A DNA stretch of 64,000 nucleotides from Gilvibacter sediminis (GCF_028561565.1 NZ_JAQQTE010000001.1:1-64000), one strand, 5' to 3'; shown: positions 1 through 10,068, counted from the first letter of the stretch. Notes: generated by a model from the letters alone, not told the origin. Translations and numbers: made by a program.

Positions 1-1413
1 TGACAAAGATCGGTAGTGGAAGTACTTCCAACTCAAAAAGACCAATGGTCACACAGCCGTCGGAGTTTACTACCCGGACGTAGATCGTCTGTGGGTTACT
101 CGTATTGGTATAGGCGTCTGCCGGAGTAATGGCAGGAGTTCCTGCCGAGGCATCTGCAGCCGTCTCGTGATAGGTGATGTCCAGACCTGTCGGGTCTGCA
201 GCGATCTCAAAATCCCAAAGCGTGAGATCAAAGACTGTAAAGCCGTCCGCTACATCGTCGTCACACAGCTCGTAGGTGGGTAGCGGTGTAGCCAGAATCA
301 CGATCAGTTCCAGCTCCGTAATGTCAAAACAGCCTGTCAAGGTGTTTTCAATTCGTGCGTAAACCGTCTGTGGACTCGTTACGTTGGTATACGGACTGGC
401 CAGTGCTGTGGCGGGATCGCCGATCTCGGCCTCCGCAAAACTGAAGTAGTAGTTCACAAACACCCCCGTCTGACCACCAATGATATCTGCATCGGCCTGA
501 GTCAGATCAAACTCATCAAAACCATCCGTGTCCGTATCACATTCCTTAAGCGAGACCGGAGGGTTAGCAAATGGCGTGTCTAACACCACCAAATCAAAAC
601 TCTCGATCACAAAACAGCCCGTGGCCGTAACTTCTATACGCGTCCAAAGGGTCTGTGGATTGCTCGTGTTGGTATACAGCAAAGGAAGCGTTGGAGTGCC
701 AGCCTCTGCATCTGCTAAAGAAACAAAGTAGTTCACCGTAAGCAGCGGATCGTCACCAGTCATCGCCGTGGTCACCGTGCTTAGATCAAACTCCGTAGTG
801 TCATCCAAAGTGCCGTCGTAATCACAAAGCTCGTAAGCTACCGGTGGGGTGTAGACGGGTAATGGATCAATGATCAAGTCAAATTGACCAACAATACTAC
901 AACCATCGCTATTCTCTAAACGGACATAAATGGTCTGTGGATTGGATGTATTGGTGTAAGCGTCTGCAGGCGTGATCGGTGAGGTATCGGCATCTGCATC
1001 TGCCAAGGTTTCGTAATAATTAATAACCAATCCTGTCGGATCAGCAGTAACATTAGTATCCCAAGTGGTAAGATCAAAAACAAAGAGTTCATCAGCATCA
1101 TCATCACAAACAACAAAATCCGGAATTGGATCCGCTAGTACAGGAGTGTCATAAACGATCAATTCCAACTCCACTATACTAAAACAACGCGTAATATCAT
1201 TTTCAAGCCTTGCATAAATGATCTGCGGATTTGAGGTATTGGTGTATGGACTAGCAAGTCCAGGGCCACCACCCTCTGCACCAGCTAGGGTTTCATAATA
1301 ACGAACATTCACCCCTGTTGCTCCGTCAATGATCTGGGCGTCGGCATCGGTGAGGGTAAATTCTGCAAAACCGTCGTTGTCTCGGTCACAAATGGTCAAT
1401 GGATCTGGAGTTC
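1..1413 (-). repeat. Five tandem protein-coding repeats of about 93-96 codons
   Basis: The conserved core TNTSNPQTIY recurs at plus-strand positions near 1221, 933, 651, 366 and 87, with spacings of 288, 282, 285 and 279 bp, all multiples of three. Approximate units are 1129-1413, 841-1128, 559-840, 280-558 and 1-279. Each starts near an xCDxDxDG motif and ends with a GCF/GCS-I-x-x-F/L-x-L strand, suggesting a beta-sandwich fold. Units one and four resemble each other, as do two and five, so the true period may be three units. Confidence 0.85.
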
Positions 1414-2884
1414 CAGGAATAGGTGCCGGGAAAAACTCGACTAAAACCTCATCGCCTACCGTACAACCGGAGGAAAATATAGCCTCCAAGCGATACAAGC
1501 CAGGGGTGTCAATAATAATAGTAGGAGAAGTTTCTCCAGGAATTGCTTCAAACATGCCTGTGGCATCATTGAAAACGTACCATTGGTAAGTTGCTCCTGG
1601 GGATCCACCACCAGAACTCAAGGCTATTGTTTCTCCTTCACAAGGTGCAGAACCATCAGAAACTAAAATATCATCCCCTAAATTGATGTCAATATCAAAA
1701 CTCCCTGCTTCAATGAATACAGCCGCGTCATAAAGGTCATCTTGGTTGTCTGCGATTACCAATTTAATGTTGTAAGGGTCTCCAGGGGTAACCATTCCCA
1801 TTGCAGTAAGTACCGTAGTTTGACCATTAAAATCGATCGGCGCGGTGGTCTCATCTGCAAAAGGCAAAAAGTTATAGGTGTCAAAGTAGATCTCATTGAC
1901 CGCTCCACATTGTCCTGGAACTTCTGGACGGATGTTCGTCACTTGAATAGGAATGGCCGTACCGGGCAGCACCGCCAAGTTTTCCACTGTACCCGTAGCC
2001 GTATTGGTCAAAATAAAGGCGAAGGAATCAGAGAAGCTACATTCAAAGTTCTGGTTGTATTCCTCTGAAGCAAAAATAAAGTCAAAGGCAATCTCTGGAA
2101 TCGATGGAACAAAATCAAACTGTATATAGGAAGCATTGTTCAAATCACCAGGAGCAATTCCTAGGATAGCGGCAAGGTCTGCATCACCTGGCCAACCACC
2201 GGCTCCTAAAATTTCATCATTCGGGCCTTCTGCTGCCTCTGCAGATCCTGTGGTAAGGATAACACCTTCTGCAAACGGGAAACCACTCCCCTCAGCATTG
2301 AAATAACCAATACCATTAACATCACCAAAGTCCACTCCCGTACTTGAAGTATAATTGGAGCTTTCTGCACAGGGGCTATCGATCAAAATATCTTCTACCA
2401 ACTCTTGGACCGTATAGGTGGTGGTGTCTACATCAATAAAGGGCGACAAAGGAATGTCCGTAGGAAGTATACAACTAATAGTTGCCTCCCAACCCGCACC
2501 AAATACCACAGTATTTGATTGGAACCTCAAAGTTAAACAACCTGTTGTGGTTGCCGGTGAGGTGTAAACCGTTCCGGGAGAGGTAGGACCACTGAAAGAA
2601 CCAATGATTGGCGCTGTGGTGTCTGGTCCGTCATATATGGTAAGAATGTCTCCACCCGTCTCTGTAGCAAATACTGTAAAATCCAAACTAACGGCCATGC
2701 CCGCGGTATCTGGGCAAAAGGTGATTGTAAAGTCTTCACCATTAGCATAAGGCCCTGCAGTCCCGCCAGAATCTACAAAAGTTCCTGCGCAGGCATTGAA
2801 AGTACCATCCTGCATGACTATGGTCTGCGAGAAACCATAGGTACATGCCAAGAGGAAAAAGAGGGATAGTAATTGCTTTTTCAT
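1..2884 (-). CDS. Large exported repeat protein (CUB-like / choice-of-anchor-L), 3' end off window
   Basis: This reading frame opens at the ATG at 2884 and runs without a stop to the left edge, giving 961 residues of a longer protein. A signal peptide of about 20 residues (MKKQLLSLFFLL...GFSQ) comes first. Residues about 21-130 look CUB-like. Residues about 176-395 match the choice-of-anchor-L type, including the hallmark FASEEY near residue 270. An Ig-like stretch follows at about 402-485, and then five tandem repeats of 93-96 residues. Proteins of this layout in flavobacteria are usually secreted by the type IX system through a C-terminal signal; that end is not visible here, so the route is inferred. 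A surface adhesin or matrix role is likely but unproven. The gene is divergent from the NifU-type gene. Confidence 0.85.
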   Translation of the reverse strand, partial: MKKQLLSLFFLLACTYGFSQTIVMQDGTFNACAGTFVDSGGTAGPYANGEDFTITFCPDTAGMAVSLDFTVFATETGGDILTIYDGPDTTAPIIGSFSGPTSPGTVYTSPATTTGCLTLRFQSNTVVFGAGWEATISCILPTDIPLSPFIDVDTTTYTVQELVEDILIDSPCAESSNYTSSTGVDFGDVNGIGYFNAEGSGFPFAEGVILTTGSAEAAEGPNDEILGAGGWPGDADLAAILGIAPGDLNNASYIQFDFVPSIPEIAFDFIFASEEYNQNFECSFSDSFAFILTNTATGTVENLAVLPGTAIPIQVTNIRPEVPGQCGAVNEIYFDTYNFLPFADETTAPIDFNGQTTVLTAMGMVTPGDPYNIKLVIADNQDDLYDAAVFIEAGSFDIDINLGDDILVSDGSAPCEGETIALSSGGGSPGATYQWYVFNDATGMFEAIPGETSPTIIIDTPGLYRLEAIFSSGCTVGDEVLVEFFPAPIPGTPDPLTICDRDNDGFAEFTLTDADAQIIDGATGVNVRYYETLAGAEGGGPGLASPYTNTSNPQIIYARLENDITRCFSIVELELIVYDTPVLADPIPDFVVCDDDADELFVFDLTTWDTNVTADPTGLVINYYETLADADADTSPITPADAYTNTSNPQTIYVRLENSDGCSIVGQFDLIIDPLPVYTPPVAYELCDYDGTLDDTTEFDLSTVTTAMTGDDPLLTVNYFVSLADAEAGTPTLPLLYTNTSNPQTLWTRIEVTATGCFVIESFDLVVLDTPFANPPVSLKECDTDTDGFDEFDLTQADADIIGGQTGVFVNYYFSFAEAEIGDPATALASPYTNVTSPQTVYARIENTLTGCFDITELELIVILATPLPTYELCDDDVADGFTVFDLTLWDFEIAADPTGLDITYHETAADASAGTPAITPADAYTNTSNPQTIYVRVVNSDGCVTIGLFELEVLPLPIFV

Positions 2885-3230
2885 CGGTTTGGTCGGTTGT
2901 TGGTTATATGCTTAAAGCCTTGCCCTAAGTACGTTAGAGCCTTACAAGAAACTGAGATATTCTGACAATCGCAATTAATTCAGGGCCTAATACTGGGTGT
3001 AAAGTAGAATGTTCTTAAACCTACTTTGGCATAAACAGTACTTATACAACAGTTTAAAAGCAAAAAACCCGAATTATTTGCCAAAATTTTACAAAACACA
3101 AGAGATTGACAGCCATAGACTTCACATTAAAGGCCGAAGGGAAAAATTAACCTAAAAATGAACCAGAATTGCCCAAAAATACTTGAGTAACCCCGGCGGC
3201 ATTTTGTAATTTTGCATAAAATTTATTCGC
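2885..3230. other. Divergent intergenic region, 346 bp
   Basis: This AT-rich gap separates the left-edge exported protein (minus) from the NifU-type gene (plus). The only convincing signal is the promoter-like box just before the plus-strand gene. I found no exact TAnnTTTG match reading toward the minus-strand gene, and no RNA gene or repeat. Confidence 0.6.
3183..3214 (+). promoter_or_regulatory. Bacteroidota-type promoter for the NifU-type gene
   Basis: TAATTTTG at 3207-3214 fits TAnnTTTG exactly. A TTG at 3183-3185 lies 21 nt upstream, in the range expected for the -33 element. The leader before the ATG at 3231 would be only about 10 nt. Confidence 0.55.
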
Positions 3231-4136
3231 ATGGAAAATCGTCGTGTCACCGTAGAGCCAACTTCACAGCCTGCAATTGTAAAATTCGTTACAGATACTT
3301 TCTTGACCCAATCAGAAAGTTTTGAATTTGCCAATATTGATGAGGCCGGTCGCAGTCCATTGGCTAAAGAGCTGTTCTTTTTACCTTTCGTAAAGACCGT
3401 TTACATCTCTCAAAATTTTGTGGCCATTGAGCGCTACAATATTGTGGAGTGGACCGACGTACAGGATCAAGTGGCCGATCAGATCGCAGAATATCTCGAT
3501 TCTGGCAAACCTGTGATCACAGCTGCGGAGGCCCCAAAGAATGTTCCGGTTTCTGTGTATGCAGAAGTAACTCCTAACCCGGCGGTGATGAAGTTTGTTG
3601 CCAATAAGACCTTGGTGAACGACACTTATGAATTCAAAACCTTAGAATCGGCAAAGAACGCTCCATTAGCCTTGCGCTTGTTCCGCTTTCCTTTTGTGAA
3701 GGAAGTCTTTATGAGCGGAAACTATATTTCCATTATGAAATTAGAGGGAATTGAATGGCAAGAGGTCACCCAAGAACTTCGTGATTTTATCACCCAATAC
3801 GTAGCTCAAGGCAAGACAATCTTGGACGATGCCATCTTGACGGAGGAACGTACTCCTGAAGCTCAAGTGGTGCCTATAAAACCACAAGAGCTCGAAGGGA
3901 TTTCCAAGGAGATCGTTGAGATCTTGGATGAATACGTGAAGCCTGCGGTTGCTGGTGACGGTGGAAATATTGCCTTTGACTCATATGACGCTAACACTAA
4001 AACCGTAAAAGTAATTCTTCAAGGTGCCTGCAGCGGTTGTCCTTCAAGTACGGTGACTCTAAAGAACGGTATAGAGACCATGTTGCGCGAAATGCTGCAA
4101 GGCAAGGTGTCTTATGTAGAGGCGATCAACGGTTAA
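3231..4136 (+). CDS. NifU family Fe-S scaffold/carrier with two Nfu N-terminal domains
   Basis: This 301-residue cytoplasmic protein probably assembles or carries Fe-S clusters. Residues about 8-92 and 108-190 are two copies of the Nfu N-terminal domain, sharing NPAVMKFV-like and PLA-LF-FPFVK-V motifs. Residues about 223-300 are the NifU C-terminal domain, with the cluster-binding CSGC at 267-270. Typical Nfu proteins have a single N domain and about 190-200 residues, so the length reflects the internal duplication. The ATG follows a good promoter-like box and has no better alternative. Family assignment is firm; client proteins are unknown. No other Fe-S biogenesis gene is adjacent. Confidence 0.93.
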   Translation: MENRRVTVEPTSQPAIVKFVTDTFLTQSESFEFANIDEAGRSPLAKELFFLPFVKTVYISQNFVAIERYNIVEWTDVQDQVADQIAEYLDSGKPVITAAEAPKNVPVSVYAEVTPNPAVMKFVANKTLVNDTYEFKTLESAKNAPLALRLFRFPFVKEVFMSGNYISIMKLEGIEWQEVTQELRDFITQYVAQGKTILDDAILTEERTPEAQVVPIKPQELEGISKEIVEILDEYVKPAVAGDGGNIAFDSYDANTKTVKVILQGACSGCPSSTVTLKNGIETMLREMLQGKVSYVEAING

Positions 4137-4244
4137 ACACCTCTTTTTTCGATTAAATACATCTGGCTTAAAAATACACACTTCCCCTGCCTGATTGGCT
4201 CTGGGTAATACTACTTTGGTGCTGTAATACTAAACAAAAGAGTT

Positions 4245-4445
4245 ATGGCAGTTTTAAAAGTTATCGAGGTTTTATCTAATTCTAATGAAAGTTGGGAAGA
4301 TGCAACGAAGAACGCGGTAAAGCAAGCGGGTAAAAGTGTAAAGCACATTCGTTCGGTATATGTCCAAGAGCAGAGTGCTATTGTAGACGGAGATGAGGTT
4401 ACTGAATTCCGTGTGAATGTTAAAATCACTTTCGAGGTTAAATAG
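4245..4445 (+). CDS. Dodecin family flavin-binding protein
   Basis: This 66-residue protein has the dodecin pattern: an N-terminal beta strand (VLKVIEVLS), one helix with SWEDATKNAV, then two strands ending in FRVNVKITFEV. Dodecins form hollow 12-subunit shells that bind flavin and are thought to store or scavenge it in the cytoplasm. Length and motifs match the family closely. The gene stands alone: 108 bp follow the NifU-type gene, and a hairpin terminator lies directly behind it. A near-match box TACTTTG at 4212-4218 may be its promoter, but spacing is poor. Confidence 0.9.
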   Translation: MAVLKVIEVLSNSNESWEDATKNAVKQAGKSVKHIRSVYVQEQSAIVDGDEVTEFRVNVKITFEVK

Positions 4446-4466
4446 ACTTTGAAATTCGCTAAATTT

Positions 4467-4499
4467 ATGCGCCATATCCTCACGGGTATGGCGCATTTT
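4467..4499 (+). terminator. Rho-independent terminator after dodecin
   Basis: A perfect 10-bp stem (4467-4476 with 4487-4496) and a 10-nt loop are followed by a short T run. It sits 21 bp after the dodecin stop and just before the next gene. Confidence 0.65.
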
Positions 4500-4509
4500 A
4501 ATTCTACCC

Positions 4510-6624
4510 ATGTTCAAGTCATTTCTCTTGTCGATCCTTGCCGGTTTGTTACTGCTTGCCTGCAACTCAAATCCTAATGCTGTGGAAGATTACGCTTACA
4601 CCAATTCGCTGATCAACGAGACCAGCCCGTATTTGTTGCAACACGCTCACAATCCAGTGGACTGGTATGCCTGGAACGACTCTACGCTAGCCAAGGCAAA
4701 ACAAGAGAATAAACTCATGCTTATAAGCGTGGGATATGCCGCTTGTCACTGGTGTCATGTAATGGAACGCGAATCCTTTGAAGATACCGCTGTAGCGGCA
4801 GTGATGAACGCGAACTTCATCAACATAAAGGTAGATCGTGAAGAACGTCCCGACGTTGATCAAATCTATATGAATGCCATTCAGCTTATGAAAGGTCGAG
4901 GGGGCTGGCCGCTTAATGTCATCGCCTTACCAGATGGTCGTCCGGTTTGGGCTGAAACCTATGTAGCGAAAGAAGAATGGAAGCGTGCCCTCTCACAGAT
5001 ACAAACCCTATATGAGGACAGTCCAGAGCGATTGGTGGATTATGCCGCACGCTTGGAAGCGGGCATTAAATCATTAGACCTAGTGCAGATCAATCGTGAT
5101 GAGATTGACTTTTCAAGCCTCAAAACAGACAGCATAGTTACCGCGTGGAGCAGTCGATTTGACGAGAAGGACGGAGGGATTGCTCAAGCGCCTAAATTCA
5201 TGATGCCCAACAACTATCATTTCCTGTTGCGTTATGCTGTGGAAACTAAAGACCAAGATCTTTTAGAGTTTGTAAAGCTAACACTCAAGAAAATGGCCTT
5301 TGGCGGCGTTTTTGACCATGTTGGAGGTGGTTTTGCGCGCTATTCTACGGATATGCGCTGGCACATTCCCCATTTTGAAAAGATGCTCTATGACAATGGG
5401 CAATTGGTGAGCCTGTATAGCGATGCTTATTTGGTAGATCCGAATCCGCTTTACAAAGAAGTGGTTTATGAGACCTTGAATTATATAGAAGCTGAAATGA
5501 CTCATGAATCGGGTGCGTTTTATTCGTCCTTAGATGCCGATAGCAAGAGTCCAGAGGGTGAATTAGAAGAAGGTGCCTATTATGTCTATACCGAGGCAGA
5601 GATCGATTCGCTAATCACAGACCGCCCAGAGCTGTTTAAGTCGTATTACAACATCAACGATTATGGCAAATGGGAAGAAGAAGGCTCTTATGTGTTGATC
5701 CGTCAAGAAACAGATGAAGAATTCACAGCGGCTAACAACTTGAGTCAAGCAGAACTCAATGGTCTTAAATCCCTCTGGAAAGAAAGACTAGGAGCTTATA
5801 GAGACACTCGTCCAAGACCAGGTTTGGATGATAAGAGCCTCACCTCTTGGAATGGACTCATGCTCAAAGGGTATTTAGATGCCTATCGCGTTTTTGGAGA
5901 ACCAAACTTTTTGCAAGCTGCGACTAAGAATGCCAACTTTATCAAAGACCAGCAGATCAAAGCAGACGGAGGACTATGGCACAGCTATAAAGACGGTAAG
6001 AGCACCATTAACGGCTACCTAGAGGACTATGCAGCCGTTATTGATGGCTTTATTGCCATGTATGAGATCACTTTTGATCAGCAGTGGTTGGACCTTTCTA
6101 AACAACTGATGGAGTATGCTCAAAATCACTTTGGTTATACAGATTCTCGCTTGTTTTATTTCACTTCTGACCAGGACGCTCAACTGGTAAGTAGAAGTAT
6201 TGAGTATCGAGATAATGTGATCCCGGCCTCTAATTCTATTATGGCGCATAATCTTTTGAAATTGGGGCATTATTTTGACCAACCCGATTGGATCAAAGAC
6301 GCGCAGACCATGTTGCATAATGTATTGCCAGAAGTAGCCGCCTATCCAAGCAGTTTTAGCAATTGGCTACAATTAGGGCGCAATTTCCAAAATGAGTTCT
6401 ACGAATTGGTTGTTGTTGGCCCAGAGGCCGATGCTGTTTTGGCAGAGATCAACAAGACTTATATTCCCAACAAAATGATTGCAGCAAGCAGTAGCAGCAG
6501 TGATGCGCCGCTTTTGAAAAATCGTTTTATAGAGGGAGAGACCTTTGTCTACGTTTGCGTAAACAACACATGTAAATTACCCGTAAGAACTGCAGCAGAA
6601 GCCTTACCGTTAATGGGTTATTAA
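4510..6624 (+). CDS. DUF255/YyaL-SSP411 thioredoxin-domain lipoprotein
   Basis: This 704-residue protein begins with a lipoprotein signal ending LLLAC (lipid Cys at residue 18), so it is probably anchored in an envelope membrane. Residues about 40-200 form a thioredoxin-like domain with CHWC at 79-82. The rest resembles the (alpha/alpha)6 toroid shared by the YyaL / spermatogenesis-associated protein 20 family, with the conserved HFEKMLYDN and LTSWNGLM motifs. Enzymatic function in this family is not established. The family is usually annotated as cytosolic, so the lipobox is notable. The stop overlaps that of the convergent tsaB by 4 nt. Confidence 0.9.
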   Translation: MFKSFLLSILAGLLLLACNSNPNAVEDYAYTNSLINETSPYLLQHAHNPVDWYAWNDSTLAKAKQENKLMLISVGYAACHWCHVMERESFEDTAVAAVMNANFINIKVDREERPDVDQIYMNAIQLMKGRGGWPLNVIALPDGRPVWAETYVAKEEWKRALSQIQTLYEDSPERLVDYAARLEAGIKSLDLVQINRDEIDFSSLKTDSIVTAWSSRFDEKDGGIAQAPKFMMPNNYHFLLRYAVETKDQDLLEFVKLTLKKMAFGGVFDHVGGGFARYSTDMRWHIPHFEKMLYDNGQLVSLYSDAYLVDPNPLYKEVVYETLNYIEAEMTHESGAFYSSLDADSKSPEGELEEGAYYVYTEAEIDSLITDRPELFKSYYNINDYGKWEEEGSYVLIRQETDEEFTAANNLSQAELNGLKSLWKERLGAYRDTRPRPGLDDKSLTSWNGLMLKGYLDAYRVFGEPNFLQAATKNANFIKDQQIKADGGLWHSYKDGKSTINGYLEDYAAVIDGFIAMYEITFDQQWLDLSKQLMEYAQNHFGYTDSRLFYFTSDQDAQLVSRSIEYRDNVIPASNSIMAHNLLKLGHYFDQPDWIKDAQTMLHNVLPEVAAYPSSFSNWLQLGRNFQNEFYELVVVGPEADAVLAEINKTYIPNKMIAASSSSSDAPLLKNRFIEGETFVYVCVNNTCKLPVRTAAEALPLMGY

Positions 6625-7280
6625 CCTGGCTGGAAAGCCTTTAGGTAATCGGGCTCAAAATAAGCGAGATCGGCAAAATCTCCAGCTTCAAATTTGGCTT
6701 GAGCTAAAGCGATCAACTCCTTAGCAGAAGGTAATTTCCCATTGACAAATCGAGCATTTTCATGGGTACAGATCTCCGAAAATTTCTCATTCGCCGTTCC
6801 AATAAACACAACAGGACCTCGCTTTAAAAACTCAGAAAAACTATCCGAATTCAAAAGCTGGGGCTGCATGGGACTAAACACTTTATAGGTGTGATCATAA
6901 ACGGCGGTATAGGCTTCCATACGGCGTGCATCCAACATAGCCACTAAATAACCCTGATCCGCATATAATTGGCGCACCAAACTGTCTAAGGTGCCAATGG
7001 TGATCAAGGGAATGTCCAAGGCAAAACACAAACCTTTGGCTGCAGAAACTCCAATTCTGAGTCCTGTATAAGACCCCGGGCCCGCACTCACGGCAACTGC
7101 CTCTAGATCATTCTGAGTGAGACCAGCTTCTTTAAGGATCTCATCAATATATACGTGCAACTTTTCTCCATGGGAGTATTTGGAGCCATAGTCTTCTTTG
7201 ACTAGGACCTCACCCTTGGAATCGACAACAGCCACCGAACAATTCGTGGTGGCTGTTTCTAATGCCAGTATTACTGCCAT
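6621..7280 (-). CDS. tsaB: tRNA threonylcarbamoyladenosine biosynthesis protein TsaB
   Basis: This 219-residue cytoplasmic protein is the TsaB partner that stabilises TsaD in forming t6A37 on ANN-decoding tRNAs. It shows the ASKHA-type start [13 protein letters not shown] and the family motif [13 protein letters not shown] at about residues 65-77. Length is normal. The ATG at 7280 lies 6 bp after the stop of the upstream adaptor gene, so it is likely the last gene of the efflux operon; this placement probably has no functional meaning for efflux. It is convergent with the DUF255 gene, sharing a 4-nt TTAA stop overlap. Confidence 0.95.
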   Translation of the reverse strand: MAVILALETATTNCSVAVVDSKGEVLVKEDYGSKYSHGEKLHVYIDEILKEAGLTQNDLEAVAVSAGPGSYTGLRIGVSAAKGLCFALDIPLITIGTLDSLVRQLYADQGYLVAMLDARRMEAYTAVYDHTYKVFSPMQPQLLNSDSFSEFLKRGPVVFIGTANEKFSEICTHENARFVNGKLPSAKELIALAQAKFEAGDFADLAYFEPDYLKAFQPG

Positions 7281-7286
7281 AATTGT

Positions 7287-8573
7287 TTATTCTTCGCTTT
7301 CTCCTTCTTCTGGAGTGTCTGATTCTTCTTTGATCGCGTCACCGCACTTAAGCAGTTTGGTAACTGTATTGTACGGTCCCGTAACCACTACGTCACCTTC
7401 TTGCAGACCCGAAATGATCTCAATATTGGAATCATCTTGGATACCGGTCTCTACCACGCGCAGTTTAGCTTCTTCACCAGACTTTACGTATACGGTTTCA
7501 AATTTTTCTTGATCTCCAGACTGCGTTGTACGCACTGTTGGACCTTTAGTACAGGTGGTATCGGTCTTAACCACAATAGCACTGATCGGCACTCCAATGG
7601 CCTTCTCACGTTTGTTGGTAATGATATCAACCGTGGCGGTCATCCCTGGACGGAAAGGCGAAAAGAAATCAGGCTTGCCTTCCAAAAGATCTTGATACGA
7701 ACTCGGAAGGATACGCACCTTTACTTTAAAGTTGGTCACCTGATCTGCAGTCAAGGTACTTTCTGCAGAGTTCGCGATCTCTGTAACGATCCCTTTGAAC
7801 TCACGCTTTAAATAAGCGTCAACCTCAACTATAGTAGAGTCTCCAAGTGAAACTTTTACAATATCGTTCTCATTTACGTCTACCTCAACTTCCATATTGG
7901 AAAGATCAGCCACACGTAAGATCTCCGTACCTGCCATTTGCGCGGTACCTACTACGCGCTCTCCCAGTTCCGCGTCCAATTTAGAGATGGTCCCGTCCAT
8001 AGGAGCGTAAATAGTAGTTCTGCCCAAATTGTCACGACTCTGCTTTACAGAAGCCGCAGCACTTTGCACGTTGTAAAAAGCAGATTGCTTGTTGGCCTGA
8101 GCCACCTCGTATTCCTGAACGGAACGGTCCCAATCTTGCTTAGAGATCACTCCTTTTTCAAAAAGTGATTTGTTTCTGTTGTAGTTCAACTCAGCATTCT
8201 TAAGGCTTGCTTCTGCCTGTGCCAAGTTTGCACGAACACTCTGCAAGCTAGCTTGAGTTTGATTTAAGGCTGCCTGAATAAGGTCTGGATTGATGCGAAG
8301 CAACAAATCTCCTTTATTGACCTGCTGACCTTCTTTTACCAAAAGTTCGATGATCTCACCAGATACCTCAGAAGAGATCATTACCTCTACCTCTGGTTGG
8401 ATCTTTCCCGTAGCTGCCACCGTTTCAACGATGTCAATAGGTTCAATTTCGGTGAGTTCTACCTTACGGTAATCGCCATCACCACCAATAGTACCCGATT
8501 TGCGTAGCATTATCAAAGCGGCTAGTCCAAGGACCAGTACGGCAACAATGATGATTAGTGTTCTTTTACTCAT
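7287..8573 (-). CDS. Efflux periplasmic adaptor (HlyD/MacA-type), second copy
   Basis: This 428-residue membrane fusion protein would bridge an inner-membrane transporter and TolC. Residues about 5-23 are a signal anchor, about 65-100 a lipoyl-like half (SGEIIELLVKEGQQV), about 100-190 an alpha hairpin rich in Ala, Gln and Asn, and then the beta-barrel and membrane-proximal domains. The C terminus is strongly acidic (EEGESEE). It lies 3 bp after tolC and is the second adaptor of the operon. Whether it pairs with the same permeases as the adaptor at 10083-11243, or with a transporter elsewhere, cannot be told from sequence. Confidence 0.9.
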   Translation of the reverse strand: MSKRTLIIIVAVLVLGLAALIMLRKSGTIGGDGDYRKVELTEIEPIDIVETVAATGKIQPEVEVMISSEVSGEIIELLVKEGQQVNKGDLLLRINPDLIQAALNQTQASLQSVRANLAQAEASLKNAELNYNRNKSLFEKGVISKQDWDRSVQEYEVAQANKQSAFYNVQSAAASVKQSRDNLGRTTIYAPMDGTISKLDAELGERVVGTAQMAGTEILRVADLSNMEVEVDVNENDIVKVSLGDSTIVEVDAYLKREFKGIVTEIANSAESTLTADQVTNFKVKVRILPSSYQDLLEGKPDFFSPFRPGMTATVDIITNKREKAIGVPISAIVVKTDTTCTKGPTVRTTQSGDQEKFETVYVKSGEEAKLRVVETGIQDDSNIEIISGLQEGDVVVTGPYNTVTKLLKCGDAIKEESDTPEEGESEE

Positions 8574-8576
8574 GGT

Positions 8577-10019
8577 TTAGTATTTTAGCTCTGTAGCTGG
8601 GATTCCGAAGTAAAGTTCCAGAACCTTCAGCCTAAAAATATAATCGTATTTAGAACGGTTGACCTCAATCTGCGCGTTGTCATAACGCAACTTTGATTGA
8701 CTGAAATCAAACGCATTGGTAATTCCTACGTCGTAGCGATCCTTAGCGTATTGATACGCCAATTCCTGCGATTCCAAGGCAACAATTGCCGCCTCATAAG
8801 CTTTCTTAGAACCTTCTGCATCTACATAAGCCTGGTATACATTAGACTCCAGATCGAGTTTAGCTTGCTCTAACAAGAACTCTTGACGCTTCAAGTTCAC
8901 CTTACGGCGCTTCACGTTGTTACGCGTAGAAAAGCCGTTAAAGATAGGTACATTCATCTGTATACCGTACGAAATACCATCATTTAAGTACAATTGATCA
9001 ACAAACGAACGCGGTGGTAATTCCTGAAGAATAGTGTTAGGCACAATTGCAGATACCGTTTGCCCGGTCTCGTTCACAAAACCGATCTCTTGGGTACGGG
9101 TCGGATCATTTGGATCGACAATTTGAGAAAATCGCGACAGATCAGACTCACGCGTATTGTAGTTAAAGAAGGCGTTGATTGAAGGATAATAGTTACTTCT
9201 AGCGATCTGCAAATCTTTTTGTGCAAGGTCTACATTGGCTTGTGCGATCTTCACCTCACTGCGATTCTCCGTAGCGGCCTGAAAGATCTCAGAAGCAGAT
9301 TTTTCAATGATACCTTCATCAACTAGGCTATAACCTTCATCCTCAATGTCAAAGCTGGCGTAATCATCCAATAGTAAAAGCTGCGCCAAACTGATCAAAG
9401 AGATCTTTACGGCATTCTCTGCTACTACAATGTTCTGAAGTTCTGTAGCATTGGTCGCTTGGATCTCCAAAAGATCACCTTTAGGCAGAATACCACCGTC
9501 AACCAATTCTTGCGTTTGCGCAATAGATTGTTGGGTGACTAGATTCTGAGCCTTTAAAGCATTTACATTCGCTTTGTTCAAAAGGATCTGCAAATAGCTA
9601 TTGGCAACCAATAAGGAGATATCATCCTTCATGCGGGACAGACCGTAATCAGCCGCAAGTTTAGCGATCTTAGCACGTTGCATGGTGCGCAAGTTTTGCA
9701 AACCAGCAAACACACGAACTCCCGCATTCACTCCCAATGAGAAGTTTCGAGAGGTCTGGGTCTCTAAGATACCTGTAGTAATATTTTGAGAAAGACCTGT
9801 GTTCCAGAAATTGGAAGCATTACCGTTCAAAGTGGGTAAGTAATTTCCAAAAGCGTCAACTTTATCTATTGCCGCATTCTCTATATCGAGCATACTTTGC
9901 TTGATGGAAATGTTGTTTTCCAAAGCATAGGTTACACATTCTTTTAACGTCCATTTTTTCTGACCAAAGGCCAAAGTGCTTACAAAAAGCGAAAGGAACA
10001 GGACAACAAGCTGCTTCAT
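8577..10019 (-). CDS. TolC family outer-membrane efflux protein
   Basis: I chose the ATG at 10019 (480 residues) because it begins a clean signal peptide, MKQLVVLFLSLFVSTLAFGQ; an in-frame codon 39 nt upstream would put a hydrophilic extension before it. The mature protein shows the two-fold repeated OEP pattern of long alternating helices with short beta segments, as in TolC-type trimeric exit ducts. It stands between two periplasmic adaptors. A promoter-like box at 10069-10097 in the gap after the upstream adaptor may give it separate expression. Substrate is unknown. Confidence 0.92.
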   Translation of the reverse strand: MKQLVVLFLSLFVSTLAFGQKKWTLKECVTYALENNISIKQSMLDIENAAIDKVDAFGNYLPTLNGNASNFWNTGLSQNITTGILETQTSRNFSLGVNAGVRVFAGLQNLRTMQRAKIAKLAADYGLSRMKDDISLLVANSYLQILLNKANVNALKAQNLVTQQSIAQTQELVDGGILPKGDLLEIQATNATELQNIVVAENAVKISLISLAQLLLLDDYASFDIEDEGYSLVDEGIIEKSASEIFQAATENRSEVKIAQANVDLAQKDLQIARSNYYPSINAFFNYNTRESDLSRFSQIVDPNDPTRTQEIGFVNETGQTVSAIVPNTILQELPPRSFVDQLYLNDGISYGIQMNVPIFNGFSTRNNVKRRKVNLKRQEFLLEQAKLDLESNVYQAYVDAEGSKKAYEAAIVALESQELAYQYAKDRYDVGITNAFDFSQSKLRYDNAQIEVNRSKYDYIFRLKVLELYFGIPATELKY

Positions 10020-10068
10020 AATCAGTGTTAATTGTTGAATAAGTCTATGGATAGTCAAATGTGTTACA

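Noticed and set aside
1742-2068. Plus-strand frames opposite the left-edge exported protein
   Set aside because: The minus frame is continuous with a signal peptide and recognisable domains; these plus frames have no recognisable features.
4212-4218. TACTTTG box before dodecin as a firm promoter
   Set aside because: It lacks one base of the TAnnTTTG spacing and the only TTG upstream is too near (14 nt).
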